Shown here: positions 27,801 through 35,916 of the stretch, piece after piece
Layout of the letters: every line of letters begins with the position of its first letter
Position numbering within the stretch: position 1 is the stretch's first letter
Source of the DNA: an uncultured Phycisphaera sp.
Lineage (GTDB): Bacteria > Planctomycetota > Phycisphaerae > Phycisphaerales > SM1A02
NCBI GenBank assembly: GCA_937919685.1
Contig: CALFOM010000119.1
Span: forward strand, 1 to 59,415
DNA: 59,415 nucleotides
Reading direction: 5' to 3'
Notes under the pieces: generated by a model
Databases searched by the model: none
What the model saw: only the letters and a program-made list of their open reading frames with translations
Told to the model about the DNA's origin: nothing
Program-made: the position numbers and the translations under genes

Positions 27801-28102
27801 CCGATGCGCTCGTGGATGCGGGGCAGCGCCGGTTGCGTCCCATTCTCCTCACCACGATCACCACGGTGCTCGGGTTGACGCCGTTGATGCTCGAGCAGAG
27901 TTTTCAGGCACGGTTCCTGATCCCGATGGCGATTTCGATCACCTTCGGACTGATGAGCTCGACCTTCCTGACGCTTCTCGTGTTGCCAGCGATTCTGGTC
28001 ATCGTCGACGACTTCAGTGCCGCCGCCCACTGGCTGTGGTTCGGCATGACCCGTGCCGACCGAGCGAAGATGTTTGAGTCGTTCGAAGAGACGTCGGTCT
28101 GA
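24869..28102 (+). CDS. RND-family efflux pump permease (AcrB/MMPL-like, hydrophobe/amphiphile type)
   Basis: 1,077 residues, normal for this family, starting at GTG 24869. Twelve membrane helices are arranged as one N-terminal helix, a large periplasmic loop, a six-helix block, a second loop and the remaining helices. Helix 4 carries TDDAIVVSENITARGG with the proton-relay Asp pair. The N-terminal segment FFPEIDPEAARVELVYPGAT is the classic porter-domain entry. It exports small amphiphilic molecules by proton antiport together with the upstream adaptor. No TolC-like outer-membrane gene is adjacent. The substrate is unknown. It converges with the Nif3-like gene, 9 bp apart. Confidence 0.93.
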   Translation: MSLPSFGARRPVPANLLMMTLILGGIYAGLSMRREFFPEIDPEAARVELVYPGATPKELEESMARKVEDAIGTVQEVRRMESTVSEGAGIIVVKFEEGTDVTKAIADVERSIERLSDLPSDAERIRVVEFEPNLPVIILTLFGDIDERVLKTSMRSMIDDLESLPGMGSLQISGLRDYEIRVAVDPDRLIENALPVTAVAEAIRAWMLELPSGAIRGPGGNVNVRTMGVEERAEAIESIVVRAGGEGEMLRVGDLATVRDGFADVEVEELFEGKPATSMTIFKTGSQDAVAIARMAYAYVAGRRGEPFTGPVWARPMGTSEWQAYQLGLDRPEPLAAGLVAHNDLSRFIQGRLELLSRNAVQGAGLVFLALLLALNLRVAFWVMVGLFTAICGTLLAMTALGVTLNLLTMFGLLVTLGMLTDDAIVVSENITARGGLGESPVDAATRGGNQVFWPVVGTVLTTIVAFLPLTFISGSIGKLLGALPMVVFCALSISLVESMLILPSHMVHALKGMVQSRGTGIFGVADRFAEWRDRNVVEPATRFYGRIASKSVKYRWIAASIALCLLAISIGMYTGGRVPFVFLPTEDTENVVVDLKMPTGTELAATKRIALRIEAAARSQPEVEFTSLALGRSFDLNTGLANPGSSSIAQIFFELSPIERRDRPSAEIIDSIRKAAGDLTEADQIFWREIDGGPGGPDITFEVSGNDRVEIDAAVEKVQALLATYEGVYGISDDDEVAQRELRIKLLPGAASLGITVAEVAQQVRGAVYGIDAHVFSETREDIDVRVSFDAEFRRDLGGVEQMWITTRDGRSIPLAEIARIEESEGRATIRRIDRRRAVSVTADVDALTNPEQVVASMTPALEAIRLEHRGTSIDSGGRQQDVIDAFASLPIAMLAACLMIYVILAWLFASYIQPFAVMLAIPFALIGVIWGHWLLGFELTFLSLIGVVALAGIVVNNSLILVEFLNKNIEAGLPLSDALVDAGQRRLRPILLTTITTVLGLTPLMLEQSFQARFLIPMAISITFGLMSSTFLTLLVLPAILVIVDDFSAAAHWLWFGMTRADRAKMFESFEETSV

Positions 28103-28111
28103 CCCATTCGT

Positions 28112-29236
28112 TCAGGCGGTGCGAAGCGGATCAACGTCCACGCGGCTGATCGAGATATCCGCATTCAGCTCGTCGCGGAGCCTGCGACGAAGAACTTTCA
28201 GCCAGCCTCGCTCGGTGTTGGTGTGACCTGCGAGGATCACGCCACAACCGCGGCTGCTAGCGTGCAATACGTCGTGATGCTTGAGCTCTCCAGTGACGAA
28301 GAGCGTGCATCCTTGATCGATGGCAAGGTCGAGCAGTTCAGCACCGCTCCCCGCACATAATCCGATCACCTCGTGCCGGCGACGTCGATCAACGTCGTGG
28401 TTGGCGAAGCGATCGGTTCCCAAGTGGTCTCGCAATCGCTCGGTGATGGTCTCGACGGTGGCGCCGCGTTCGAGTGCGACCCTTCGGCCTGCCCCGATGG
28501 CCTGATTCGGACGCGCCGCCTGGCGGTAGATTTCGATCGGCGGCTCTTCGTAGGGGTGGAGTGAACGGAGACGTTCGATTGCGGTGGCGAGGTCGCGATC
28601 TCCACAGACCATCTCAAGACGAACTTCTTCGACTCGCTCCAGTCGTCCCCGCTGGCCTCGAACCGGATGCGACTGCTCGCCGCCCCGATACGTGCCTACG
28701 GCCGCGAGTTCGATCGAGCAAAACTCATACTCGCCGATGATGCCGGCCCCGATGGCCGCGAGGCCCTGGCGAATAGGGTCGACCGACTCACGGGGGCCGT
28801 AGGTGATGATCTTGATTTTTTCCGACGCGGGGAGTTCCTCGGCGGGGATCAATGCTCGGCGTTCTCCGTCGCCCACGCCGTCCGCGAGCCAGTCGTTGAC
28901 CCCGTTCGGTGCCGCGTCCGCGGCGGTGTGGGGGGAGTGGATTGCGATGCCCGAGGCGATTGCCCGCAGCAGGATCCGTCCGCCCGCATCCGCGTTGGTG
29001 ATCGTCTTTCTCGGGGAGAAGATTGGGGGGTGGTAGGCGACGATCGCATCAATCTTCTTGCGAACGGCTTCGTCGAGAACCGCTTCGGTCAGATCGATAC
29101 AGAGAAGCACTCGTCGAGCCAGGTCCCCGGTCGACCCGACCAGAAGTCCGACGTTGTCCCAATCCTCGGCGAGCTGAACGGGGGCGATCCGCTGCATGAT
29201 GGCGGTGAGGGCGGCGATGTCAGATGTGGTGGCCAT
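28112..29236 (-). CDS. Nif3/YbgI-family dinuclear-metal protein with CutA-like insert
   Basis: 374 residues. Family blocks are LAEDWDNVGLLVG, AYHPPIF, HSPHTAAD and the C-terminal ILAGHTNTERG, which supply His and Glu ligands for the dinuclear site. Between the two halves (about 145-240) is the inserted alpha/beta domain seen in longer members (GAGIIGEYEFCSIELAAVGT, LRSLHPYEEPPIEIY). These proteins form hexameric toroids; they are often annotated GTP cyclohydrolase I type 2, but the in vivo role is unsettled. It is divergent from phoH, with about 190 bp to the preferred phoH start. Confidence 0.9.
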   Translation of the reverse strand: MATTSDIAALTAIMQRIAPVQLAEDWDNVGLLVGSTGDLARRVLLCIDLTEAVLDEAVRKKIDAIVAYHPPIFSPRKTITNADAGGRILLRAIASGIAIHSPHTAADAAPNGVNDWLADGVGDGERRALIPAEELPASEKIKIITYGPRESVDPIRQGLAAIGAGIIGEYEFCSIELAAVGTYRGGEQSHPVRGQRGRLERVEEVRLEMVCGDRDLATAIERLRSLHPYEEPPIEIYRQAARPNQAIGAGRRVALERGATVETITERLRDHLGTDRFANHDVDRRRRHEVIGLCAGSGAELLDLAIDQGCTLFVTGELKHHDVLHASSRGCGVILAGHTNTERGWLKVLRRRLRDELNADISISRVDVDPLRTA

Positions 29237-29428
29237 AGAGAAGAGCGTAAGCGTTTCGGGAATCTGAGGGAAGGCGGGGCATGTGCCTGATCTTCACACG
29301 ATCCCGGAGACAATTCGCGAGTCGCGGGCTACTCTTCAATGGGGGAGCGTGGCGTACCTCTGCCGGACGGAACCGGCGAGACCGCTTCCCGCGAGACGAA
29401 TTCCAGGCCCAGCACGGAGGATCCTGCC

Positions 29429-30904
29429 TTGAGTGATTCGGCTGAAGCGTCCCCGACCCCGATTCGGACCAGCGAGCCCACGGGAGAAAAACCCGCATCC
29501 GGCGAGTCGGAGAGGAGCAAGATTGCGAAGGACCGCAAGTGCTTCATCCTCGATACCAACGTCCTCCTTCACAATCCGAGTTCGCTCTTCAAATTCGCCG
29601 AGCACGAGGTGGTGATACCACTCACCGTCATCGAGGAACTGGATCGATTCAAGAAGAACAATGATGAGACCGGTCGAAACGCTCGTCAGACGATCCGATC
29701 GCTCGATGAGTTGCGAGGACGGGGACGTCTGTTGGAAGGCGTCGAATGGAATGACCAGGGTGGTTCGGTACGGATCCACTCCTGCGACCGAACCCGGCCG
29801 TTCTCGCTCGATCTCGACGTCGCGGACAATCGGATTCTCGGCGTAGTCAATGAACTTCATGATTCGGGTTGCGAGACAATCTTCATCTCGAAGGACATCA
29901 ACGCCAGGGTGAAGTGTGATGCGCTCGGTATCCGAGCTGAGGACTTCGGCGCTGATCGAGTCGAAGCCGACTGGCTCTATACCGGTTGGGTCACATTGGT
30001 GGTTCCTGGCGCGTTGATCGACGAGCTCTACGACGAGCGGCAGATCCACGTCAGTCAAATCGAGACCTACGCCAGCACCATCGACGACGACGGAAACGTC
30101 CTCTCCAAGCCCGAATTGTTTCCGAATCAGTTCCTCATGCTGGTGGATGAGGGTGACGAATCGCACACCGGGCTGGCGAGGATCCTTGCGGATACCGGGC
30201 ACGTCATTCCGGTGACCGGACCGCGAAAGCCGGTGCAGGGGATCATGGCCCGTAATCTGCAGCAGAAGATGGCCCTTGATCTGCTGCTGGACGATGACGT
30301 TCGACTGGTCACGATGATCGGCCCAGCGGGCTCGGGCAAGACGTTGCTCGCGCTGGCGGCTGGCATGCAGAAACTTCTCAAGGAGGAGCGATACGACAAG
30401 ATCCTGACCGCCCGACCCATCATGCCGCTCGGTCGCGACATCGGCTATCTACCGGGTGACAAGGACGAGAAGCTCGCGATGTGGATGCAACCGATCTTCG
30501 ACAATCTCGCCTACCTGCTCTCCACTCGAGGTGGTCAGTCCAACGACGCGGACAGTCATACTGCGGAGCAACGGCTTGACCAATTACTGGCCACCGGCCG
30601 CGTGATTCTTGAGCCCATCACCTACATCCGCGGCCGATCAATACCTCATCAGTTCATGCTGGTGGACGAAGCGCAAAATCTCTCGCCGCATGAGGTCCGA
30701 ACCATCGTCAGTCGGGTCGGCGAGGGGACGAAGATTATTCTCTGCGGCGACATCGGCCAGATTGACAGCCCCTATCTCGATTCATCGAGTAACGGGTTGA
30801 GCCACGTGATCGAGCGGATGAAGCGTCATCCGATTGCGGGGCACGTCACGCTCGATCGCACGGAGCGGAGCGAATTGGCTTCGATCGCCGCAGAACTTCT
30901 GTAA
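29429..30904 (+). CDS. PhoH family ATPase with N-terminal PIN domain (PhoH2-type)
   Basis: The TTG at 29429 is preferred because GGAGG sits 8 nt upstream; an in-frame ATG at 29339 would add 30 low-complexity residues but lacks a good ribosome site. A Ser/Pro/Glu-rich tail precedes the PIN domain (KCFILDTNVLLHNP; acidic TVIEELDRFKK; ISKDINARVKCDALG). The PhoH P-loop NTPase follows: Walker A MIGPAGSGKTLLALAAG, the PhoH block ARPIMPLGRDIGYLPGD and Walker B FMLVDEAQNLSPHE. PIN-PhoH proteins are proposed sequence-specific RNA helicase-nucleases. No antitoxin-like small gene is seen next to it, so this is the stand-alone form. Confidence 0.92.
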   Translation: MSDSAEASPTPIRTSEPTGEKPASGESERSKIAKDRKCFILDTNVLLHNPSSLFKFAEHEVVIPLTVIEELDRFKKNNDETGRNARQTIRSLDELRGRGRLLEGVEWNDQGGSVRIHSCDRTRPFSLDLDVADNRILGVVNELHDSGCETIFISKDINARVKCDALGIRAEDFGADRVEADWLYTGWVTLVVPGALIDELYDERQIHVSQIETYASTIDDDGNVLSKPELFPNQFLMLVDEGDESHTGLARILADTGHVIPVTGPRKPVQGIMARNLQQKMALDLLLDDDVRLVTMIGPAGSGKTLLALAAGMQKLLKEERYDKILTARPIMPLGRDIGYLPGDKDEKLAMWMQPIFDNLAYLLSTRGGQSNDADSHTAEQRLDQLLATGRVILEPITYIRGRSIPHQFMLVDEAQNLSPHEVRTIVSRVGEGTKIILCGDIGQIDSPYLDSSSNGLSHVIERMKRHPIAGHVTLDRTERSELASIAAELL

Positions 30905-31090
30905 GGCTTGGCCGAGTAGGGGACCAAAGCGGCCCCCGCGAATACCTCATCGACAACGACGCCACAGAGTTCATCACCATCCACGACGGTTGAACCTGCC
31001 CACAGGGGCTTTTCAACAACCCTCGCGGAACAATGCCGGGTATGGAGCCAAACCCACATCCATCGCGGCGTAGGTTAGGCGCGGTGCGAC

Positions 31091-31966
31091 TCAATCGTCT
31101 GAAAGACCAAATGCGTCCCGGTGGGCCTTGGCCCATTCCTGGACTGACGTTGCGGGTCGACCCATGACCGACTGGAAGGTGTCGTTCACCAGTGAAGCAT
31201 TGCCCGCCCGCATCTGCCGGAAGTGGCAGAGAATCAGCAAATCGAGATCCACAGCCGGAACACCGTTTTCGATGAGCATCGCGGCAAAATCATCTTCGAG
31301 CATGTCGACATAGTTGATCTCGCACCCGAATCCCTTGGATAACTCCGCGGCAATCTCCGCGTAGGTCAAGGCGGCGGGGCCGGTGATCTCAAGATTCCGT
31401 TGCGACCATGCCTCCGGCTCCGACTGCAGCGCGTGGGCCGCGACTTCAGCGCAATCGTCGAGGGCCACCATCCCGATACGACCGTCCCCTGCGGATCCGT
31501 ACATGCTGCGTGCCTGTCGAATTCCCTCAATCTGACCAAAGAGGTTTGTCTCCATCACAGTCTGCGGCGACACGAGCGTCCACGTCACGCCTGATTCTCG
31601 CAATGCGTCGATGGACAGCTGATGCTGGGTATCCAGTTGGTCACCTTCATGGCGTACGGCACCGTACAACTTGACCACGTGTGTGAGGCGATGCGCCGCT
31701 GCGGCCTTGATGGCGGTGACTTCGCGACGCCCCAGATCAGAGTGCATCGGGCTGACCAGAAACATGCGTTGGGCCTGTTCCATCACGGCGGAAAGGCTCG
31801 ATGGATCATCGAGATCCGCGACCACCCCGGTCACGGTTCCCCGAGTCAGTTTCTCGGCCCGTTCCCGGCTTCTGGTCATCGCCAGCACCTCAACACCCGA
31901 TCGGGCGAGTATTTCCGTGACGCGGGCGCCAAACATGCCAGTTGCACCAGTGACCAGTACCGCCAT
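31091..31966 (-). CDS. NmrA/SDR-type NAD(P)-binding protein
   Basis: 291 residues. The Rossmann nucleotide-binding motif MAVLVTGATGMFGARVTEIL is at the N-terminus, with a basic residue after strand 2 (AMTRSRERAEKL) suggesting NADPH. There is no SDR Tyr-x-x-x-Lys catalytic pair in the usual place; the second half (TGPAALTYAEIAAELSKGFG) matches NmrA-like and quinone-reductase-2-like proteins. It may be a redox sensor or reductase. A perfect 8-bp inverted repeat lies 34 bp upstream of its start (32000-32018), possibly an operator. The substrate is unknown. Confidence 0.85.
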   Translation of the reverse strand: MAVLVTGATGMFGARVTEILARSGVEVLAMTRSRERAEKLTRGTVTGVVADLDDPSSLSAVMEQAQRMFLVSPMHSDLGRREVTAIKAAAAHRLTHVVKLYGAVRHEGDQLDTQHQLSIDALRESGVTWTLVSPQTVMETNLFGQIEGIRQARSMYGSAGDGRIGMVALDDCAEVAAHALQSEPEAWSQRNLEITGPAALTYAEIAAELSKGFGCEINYVDMLEDDFAAMLIENGVPAVDLDLLILCHFRQMRAGNASLVNDTFQSVMGRPATSVQEWAKAHRDAFGLSDD

Positions 31967-31999
31967 TGGACGCTGCTCCTTTCACCAGATGCTTGTGAA

Positions 32000-32018
32000 A
32001 TCCCTGCCTTGCAGGGAT
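32000..32018. promoter_or_regulatory. Inverted repeat upstream of the NmrA-type gene
   Basis: ATCCCTGC-CTT-GCAGGGAT is a perfect 8-bp palindrome with a 3-bp spacer, 34 bp before the start of the minus-strand NmrA-type gene. It is not followed by a T-run on either strand, so it looks more like a protein-binding site than a terminator. No regulator gene is adjacent. Confidence 0.35.
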
Positions 32019-32263
32019 CAAACACGACGAGAGTCCTCACCGTAAAACGTAACGAGTTCTTGAGGGCCGCCCGTCCACCCCAGCGAGAGCAGCCCAGAGA
32101 AGGCCGAAGAAGGCCGGAGAAGCCCGGAGTGGGGTGGTATTGCTCGTACTTGTGGTTTCCGAGCGATCAGGCCGATATGCTTCGAGGCGATTCGATAATC
32201 GGGCACCTCTCTGGGAGGCCTAGATTTACGCCGTTCAAACTTTTCATGGGAGACCACGCCAGC

Positions 32264-33070
32264 ATGCTCAAGTCAAGCAATCCAGCCTTTGGTGAAGAGA
32301 CGATTCGCAACGCCGACTGGTGGACTGATTCTGCAGTGGCCGAAACCGCTTCGATCTCGGGCATCATCAACAAGACGGGGATGTTCGCATTCGTGCTTGC
32401 CATCGCCGGAGCCGGAGGCTACGCCACGATCCAGGCGAATCCCGGACTGCTCTGGCCGGTGACTCTGATTTCGATGGCGGTCGTCTTCGGATCGTTCTTC
32501 CTGATCCGAGGTAGTGCCCGCATGGCCCGAAATGTCGGGTTTGTCTACTCGGCGTGCCAGGGATTCATGTTGGGCGGGATCGCGGTCATGTTCGAGAACA
32601 TTCTCGCGAGCCGTGAGATCGTGGTTCCCGGCGGAATCGTGCTGCAGGCGTTCCTTGTGACGGCCGGCGTGCTGATCGCGATGCTCGGACTCTTCAAGGC
32701 TGGCATTCTCACCGGTGGCCCGCTCTTCACCCGAGTGGTCATGGTCGCGACGGTCGGCGTGATGGTGGCGATGCTGCTCTCGTTCGTGGTGAGCTTCTTC
32801 GGGGTGAGTGTTCCGTTCATGAACCCTGCCGCCGCGTTCGATGGTGGGAGCTCCGCGTTGATCGGTCTCGGCATCAGTGGCGCACTCCTCCTTTTGGCGT
32901 CGATGTGGCTGATCATCGACTTTCGGCGGGCCGAGGAACTCGTCGCCGCCGGCGCTGCCAAGGAGTCCGAGTGGTATGTGGCGTTCGGTCTCATCGTGAC
33001 CATCGCCTGGATCTATCTCGAAGCCATGCGGCTGATCTTCTACCTCGCCGCGTTCACCAGCAGAGATTGA
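32264..33070 (+). CDS. Bax inhibitor-1/YccA-family membrane protein
   Basis: 268 residues from ATG 32264, where the family-typical N-terminus MLKSSNPAFGEETIRN begins. An in-frame ATG 18 bp upstream is less likely, and the long in-frame opening to 31622 runs antisense to the NmrA-type gene. Seven hydrophobic segments follow, including GMFAFVLAIAGAGGYATIQ, ALIGLGISGALLLLASMWLI and a final helix near IFYLAAFTSRD. Members of this BaxI_1 subgroup are inner-membrane proteins, in some cases pH-dependent Ca2+ leak channels; the bacterial role is not settled. A terminator follows at 33101. Confidence 0.9.
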   Translation: MLKSSNPAFGEETIRNADWWTDSAVAETASISGIINKTGMFAFVLAIAGAGGYATIQANPGLLWPVTLISMAVVFGSFFLIRGSARMARNVGFVYSACQGFMLGGIAVMFENILASREIVVPGGIVLQAFLVTAGVLIAMLGLFKAGILTGGPLFTRVVMVATVGVMVAMLLSFVVSFFGVSVPFMNPAAAFDGGSSALIGLGISGALLLLASMWLIIDFRRAEELVAAGAAKESEWYVAFGLIVTIAWIYLEAMRLIFYLAAFTSRD

Positions 33071-33100
33071 GACTCGATTCTCCGCTTGGTTCTTTGAATG

Positions 33101-33140
33101 AACCCTCCCGAAGCGACCAAGTCGCCGCGGGAGGGTTTAT
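33101..33140. terminator. Terminator between convergent genes
   Basis: A 10-bp stem (AACCCTCCCG at 33101-33110 with CGGGAGGGTT at 33128-33137) and a 17-nt loop are followed by TTTATTC on the plus strand. It lies between the Bax inhibitor gene and the convergent glycosidase stop. The A-rich left flank on the plus strand could support bidirectional use. Confidence 0.75.
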
Positions 33141-33165
33141 TCGTTTTGCGTCGGGGATCGACGGT

Positions 33166-35193
33166 TCAATCGATCGAAACGGCGGAGTCCGATGAGTGGG
33201 CGGGATTCACGGAACCGACGTCTGCCAGTGATCGCAACTCACGTCTTTTGTTGAGGAAGTTGATCCAAGTCGAAAGCACCGTTGCGTGACTCCAAGTAAG
33301 CGGACTGACGGAAAGTGAACGGCCGTCGCGCGGATCGAACTGCTCTGCGAGGATGCCCGAGGGAAGGGCCCGGTCGCGGCACCATCGGAGGTAGGGCACA
33401 GCCTCCTCGAGTGATTTGAGGGTTCGAGCACGGGCGATCAGCCACTTTGCGTACCAGAGCGTGCAGATTGCCCAGGGATTTCCTGGGACTTTCTGATCCT
33501 GTCCGTGTACTACGCGGTGGTAGGGATCATCGGAGTACCGAGCGATGCCGCCGATATCGGTGTGGACCCAGAGTTCGCTACGAATGGTCATCATGTGCTG
33601 TTCAACGCGGGAATCGTCGGGAGGAAGAGCGCCGAAGGCAAAGAGCGCATAGGCCGACGCATCCGCGGTCAGATCCAGCCGGTAGCTTCCATCTTCGAGA
33701 AGGAACGCGCACCTCGCGAATCGCTGGCGTTCGGGACACCACATGTGCCGTAGGAGTGATCCACGCATCCGATCAGCGCCTTCTGCGAATTCGGCGGCTC
33801 GATCGAACTCGCCGAGTTCCCTCGCGAAAGATGCTGCGGCGTCGAGCGCTCCGATGGTGGCGGCGACCGTGAAGAGGTGGACGCCGTGGCGTTCCTCCCA
33901 CAGATCCCAGCTCGGCTTGGGAAGGCCGTTGTGGTCCCGGTACTCGAGCATCCACTTCGCGGGTCGTTCGACCAGTGGCTCGTGGACCTCCTTGAGGAAC
34001 TCGATGTCGCCGGAGAGATCGATGTGCTGCCGCAGCGCCCACGTGACCAGCGCCGTCTCATCCTGCTGAATGGGCAGCGACTTCTTGCCGTCGATGATCC
34101 ACGGATGCCAACTGGAGGCGAGGGTGCCGTTCGGGTTGTACTTGTGAAGGAAGTATCCGTCGGGTTCCACGACTCTTGCCGCGAATCGGAAGAATTCGTG
34201 GCTCACCGCATGTCGGCCGACCAGATCGAGCGCGTTGGCCACCAGCGCGCCATCTCGTGGCCACACGTACGAATAGGTGTCGCCGCCCATATGCGTGATG
34301 TCATAGTCGTTTGCGGCGATGATCCCGCCGCCATCGTCGATCTGAGTTCGCACCACGAGGAGGCTTCGGACAAAGAGATCACGGAGGTCTTCGTCGATCT
34401 CCTCAAGGTCCGGCCGTCGGATGTCGGCGAACAACTTCCAATAGGCCTCCGTGCGGTCGATCATCCGTTGTGGACTTGAAGTTCGGATCCGGTCGTCCAG
34501 ACCGGAAACTTCGCTGTAGGTCCGCCCCGCAGCGAGCCAGTAGACGAGATTGGCCTTGCCGTTCGGTGGAACGGTCAGATTGAAACCGACCGTCGAGTCG
34601 ACGGATCCCTGCGCGATAGGGTTTCGACCCAACAGTCCGTCCTCGGCGTCACGCCAGGTTCCTTCAGCGTCTCCGATCCTCTTCTGGCCGGTCGCCCACT
34701 GATCGATTCCCCAACCATTGTCGTTTCGGCCGTTGATAAGGAAGTAGGTGTCGTCCTTGTAATGGACGAGGCCTTTGGTCCGCGGGTCGTAGTTGACGGT
34801 GTCACCGATCGCCGACTCGTTCACCGAGATGTCATGATGGAAGAAGATGCGAACGTCTCGATCTCGACCTCGCCGATCAAAGACTTCGACGGTTCGGAAG
34901 TAGACCGGGTGAACATGGTCGACAGTGTCGTGGCAGATCAGCTCCAACCCTAGCCTCGGATGCTCGAGGTGAACCTCGGTCACGAGGGTGTCGGGCTTGT
35001 ACCGCATATCCCGAATCCACTCCGAGTCGTCGATCCAGGCGAACTCGCCGTCGGCCCAGACGCCGAATCGCTGGGGATGACCACCAGTGTGATTCGGCAT
35101 GCCGACATGCGGCCAGTAGAGGTCTCGTACGCGATAATGCTCGTCGAAAGCGACGAGCATGCTGCCATTGCCGACAGGGAGGTCACGGGGCAT
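33166..35193 (-). CDS. Glycoside hydrolase family 15 (glucoamylase/trehalase-like)
   Basis: 675 residues, typical for the bacterial GH15 type with an N-terminal beta-sandwich (about 1-260; LYWPHVGMPNHTGGHPQRFG) and a C-terminal (alpha/alpha)6 barrel. Barrel markers are GGDTYSYVWPRDGALVANAL, the acid residue in SWDLWEERHG and the second Glu in GILAEQFDPRDG followed by SPLTWSHATV. No signal peptide is visible, so it is probably cytoplasmic and acts on maltodextrin, trehalose or a related alpha-glucoside. No other glycogen genes are close. The start is ATG 35193. Confidence 0.9.
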   Translation of the reverse strand: MPRDLPVGNGSMLVAFDEHYRVRDLYWPHVGMPNHTGGHPQRFGVWADGEFAWIDDSEWIRDMRYKPDTLVTEVHLEHPRLGLELICHDTVDHVHPVYFRTVEVFDRRGRDRDVRIFFHHDISVNESAIGDTVNYDPRTKGLVHYKDDTYFLINGRNDNGWGIDQWATGQKRIGDAEGTWRDAEDGLLGRNPIAQGSVDSTVGFNLTVPPNGKANLVYWLAAGRTYSEVSGLDDRIRTSSPQRMIDRTEAYWKLFADIRRPDLEEIDEDLRDLFVRSLLVVRTQIDDGGGIIAANDYDITHMGGDTYSYVWPRDGALVANALDLVGRHAVSHEFFRFAARVVEPDGYFLHKYNPNGTLASSWHPWIIDGKKSLPIQQDETALVTWALRQHIDLSGDIEFLKEVHEPLVERPAKWMLEYRDHNGLPKPSWDLWEERHGVHLFTVAATIGALDAAASFARELGEFDRAAEFAEGADRMRGSLLRHMWCPERQRFARCAFLLEDGSYRLDLTADASAYALFAFGALPPDDSRVEQHMMTIRSELWVHTDIGGIARYSDDPYHRVVHGQDQKVPGNPWAICTLWYAKWLIARARTLKSLEEAVPYLRWCRDRALPSGILAEQFDPRDGRSLSVSPLTWSHATVLSTWINFLNKRRELRSLADVGSVNPAHSSDSAVSID

Positions 35194-35303
35194 CTATGGG
35201 CTCTCTTTTGAATCGAGGAGGTTGATCGTCACCTGAAGGAGATCGACCCGACCTCGAGCTCACTGCAGACCGATAGGCTCGAACACGAGGGATCTCTGAA
35301 ACT

Positions 35304-35585
35304 TCAGCTTTTCAGGGCTTCGACGCGACTGGTCATGTCGCCGACCGCCGAGACTCGAACGCCGAAGTTCTCGCCAACTTTCACCGCAGTGCCGGTGCCG
35401 ATGGCCTTGTTGTTGATCAGAATCCGCAGTTCGCCGTTGCTTGCTTGGGGAAACTCGACGATCGCACCGCGCACGAGATGCACCGCTTCGGCCAAGGGCA
35501 TTCGCCTTTGCGAGATTTCCACGATCAAGGGCACTTCGAGCGAGAGGATGGAGTGGAGGTTGGAGGTCATGAGCTTGGCGTTCAT
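35304..35585 (-). CDS. Small SpoA-domain protein, FliN/YscQ-like
   Basis: 93 residues, essentially one SpoA fold: ILSLEVPLIVEISQRRMPLA, then LVRGAIVEFPQASNGELRIL and VKVGENFGVRVSAVGD. These match the C-terminal domain of FliN (flagellar switch C-ring) and YscQ/SctQ proteins. FliN is usually 100-150 residues, so this is a minimal form lacking the N-terminal tail. ATG 35585 is used; an internal ATG at 35570 is possible. No other flagellar or secretion gene lies in the window, so its partner is elsewhere or it is a remnant. Confidence 0.82.
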   Translation of the reverse strand: MNAKLMTSNLHSILSLEVPLIVEISQRRMPLAEAVHLVRGAIVEFPQASNGELRILINNKAIGTGTAVKVGENFGVRVSAVGDMTSRVEALKS

Positions 35586-35916
35586 TCTCGGACGTTGAAT
35601 CTGGATTCCGGCCCTTCCTTCATCGGCTTCGCAAGGGCATCGGGTGTACTCCTGATTCGAACGATCTCGACCACGGGGGCAGCAGGGGTCGTTGAGATCT
35701 ACTCGATGAGCCCGGATGGCCGAAGATCCGAGGTGATTTCGGAGTCCCTGGTTCCGGGTGATCGGGTGGTTTAACGAAGGATCACGTTCCGGCGGCAGTG
35801 TTTCACCGACATCTCGAATTCCGTGACGTGAAGTCTCCGCGAGCCGTGAGCGGATCGAGGTCTGGAGTGGTCAGCGAATGAGGGCAACTCGAGCGGCGAG
35901 TCTGAGGGGGGTGGGG
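35586..35916. other. 331-bp gap between the SpoA protein and fabF
   Basis: It contains one doubtful small plus-strand frame at 35595-35774 (listed separately). The remainder (35775-35916) shows no gene, terminator or promoter that I can support. Confidence 0.4.
35595..35774 (+). CDS. Possible small hypothetical protein (doubtful)
   Basis: From TTG 35595 a 59-residue frame includes GFARASGVLLIRTISTTGAA and ends SEVISESLVPGDRVV. The amino-acid mix is protein-like, with a hydrophobic stretch and few Arg/Pro runs, unlike the usual antisense frames here. There is no clear ribosome site, and an upstream in-frame ATG (35445) overlaps the SpoA gene antisense. It starts 9 bp from the divergent SpoA gene. 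No family is recognised. Confidence 0.22.
   Translation: MNLDSGPSFIGFARASGVLLIRTISTTGAAGVVEIYSMSPDGRRSEVISESLVPGDRVV

Noticed and set aside
26306-28030. 574-residue open frame antisense to the RND pump
   Set aside because: It is very Arg/His/Asp rich with no domain; it is caused by codon bias of the pump gene.
31622-32263. Long N-terminal extension of the Bax inhibitor-1 protein
   Set aside because: It overlaps the NmrA-type gene antisense and lacks hydrophobic or family sequence; MLKSSNPAFGEE is the family start.
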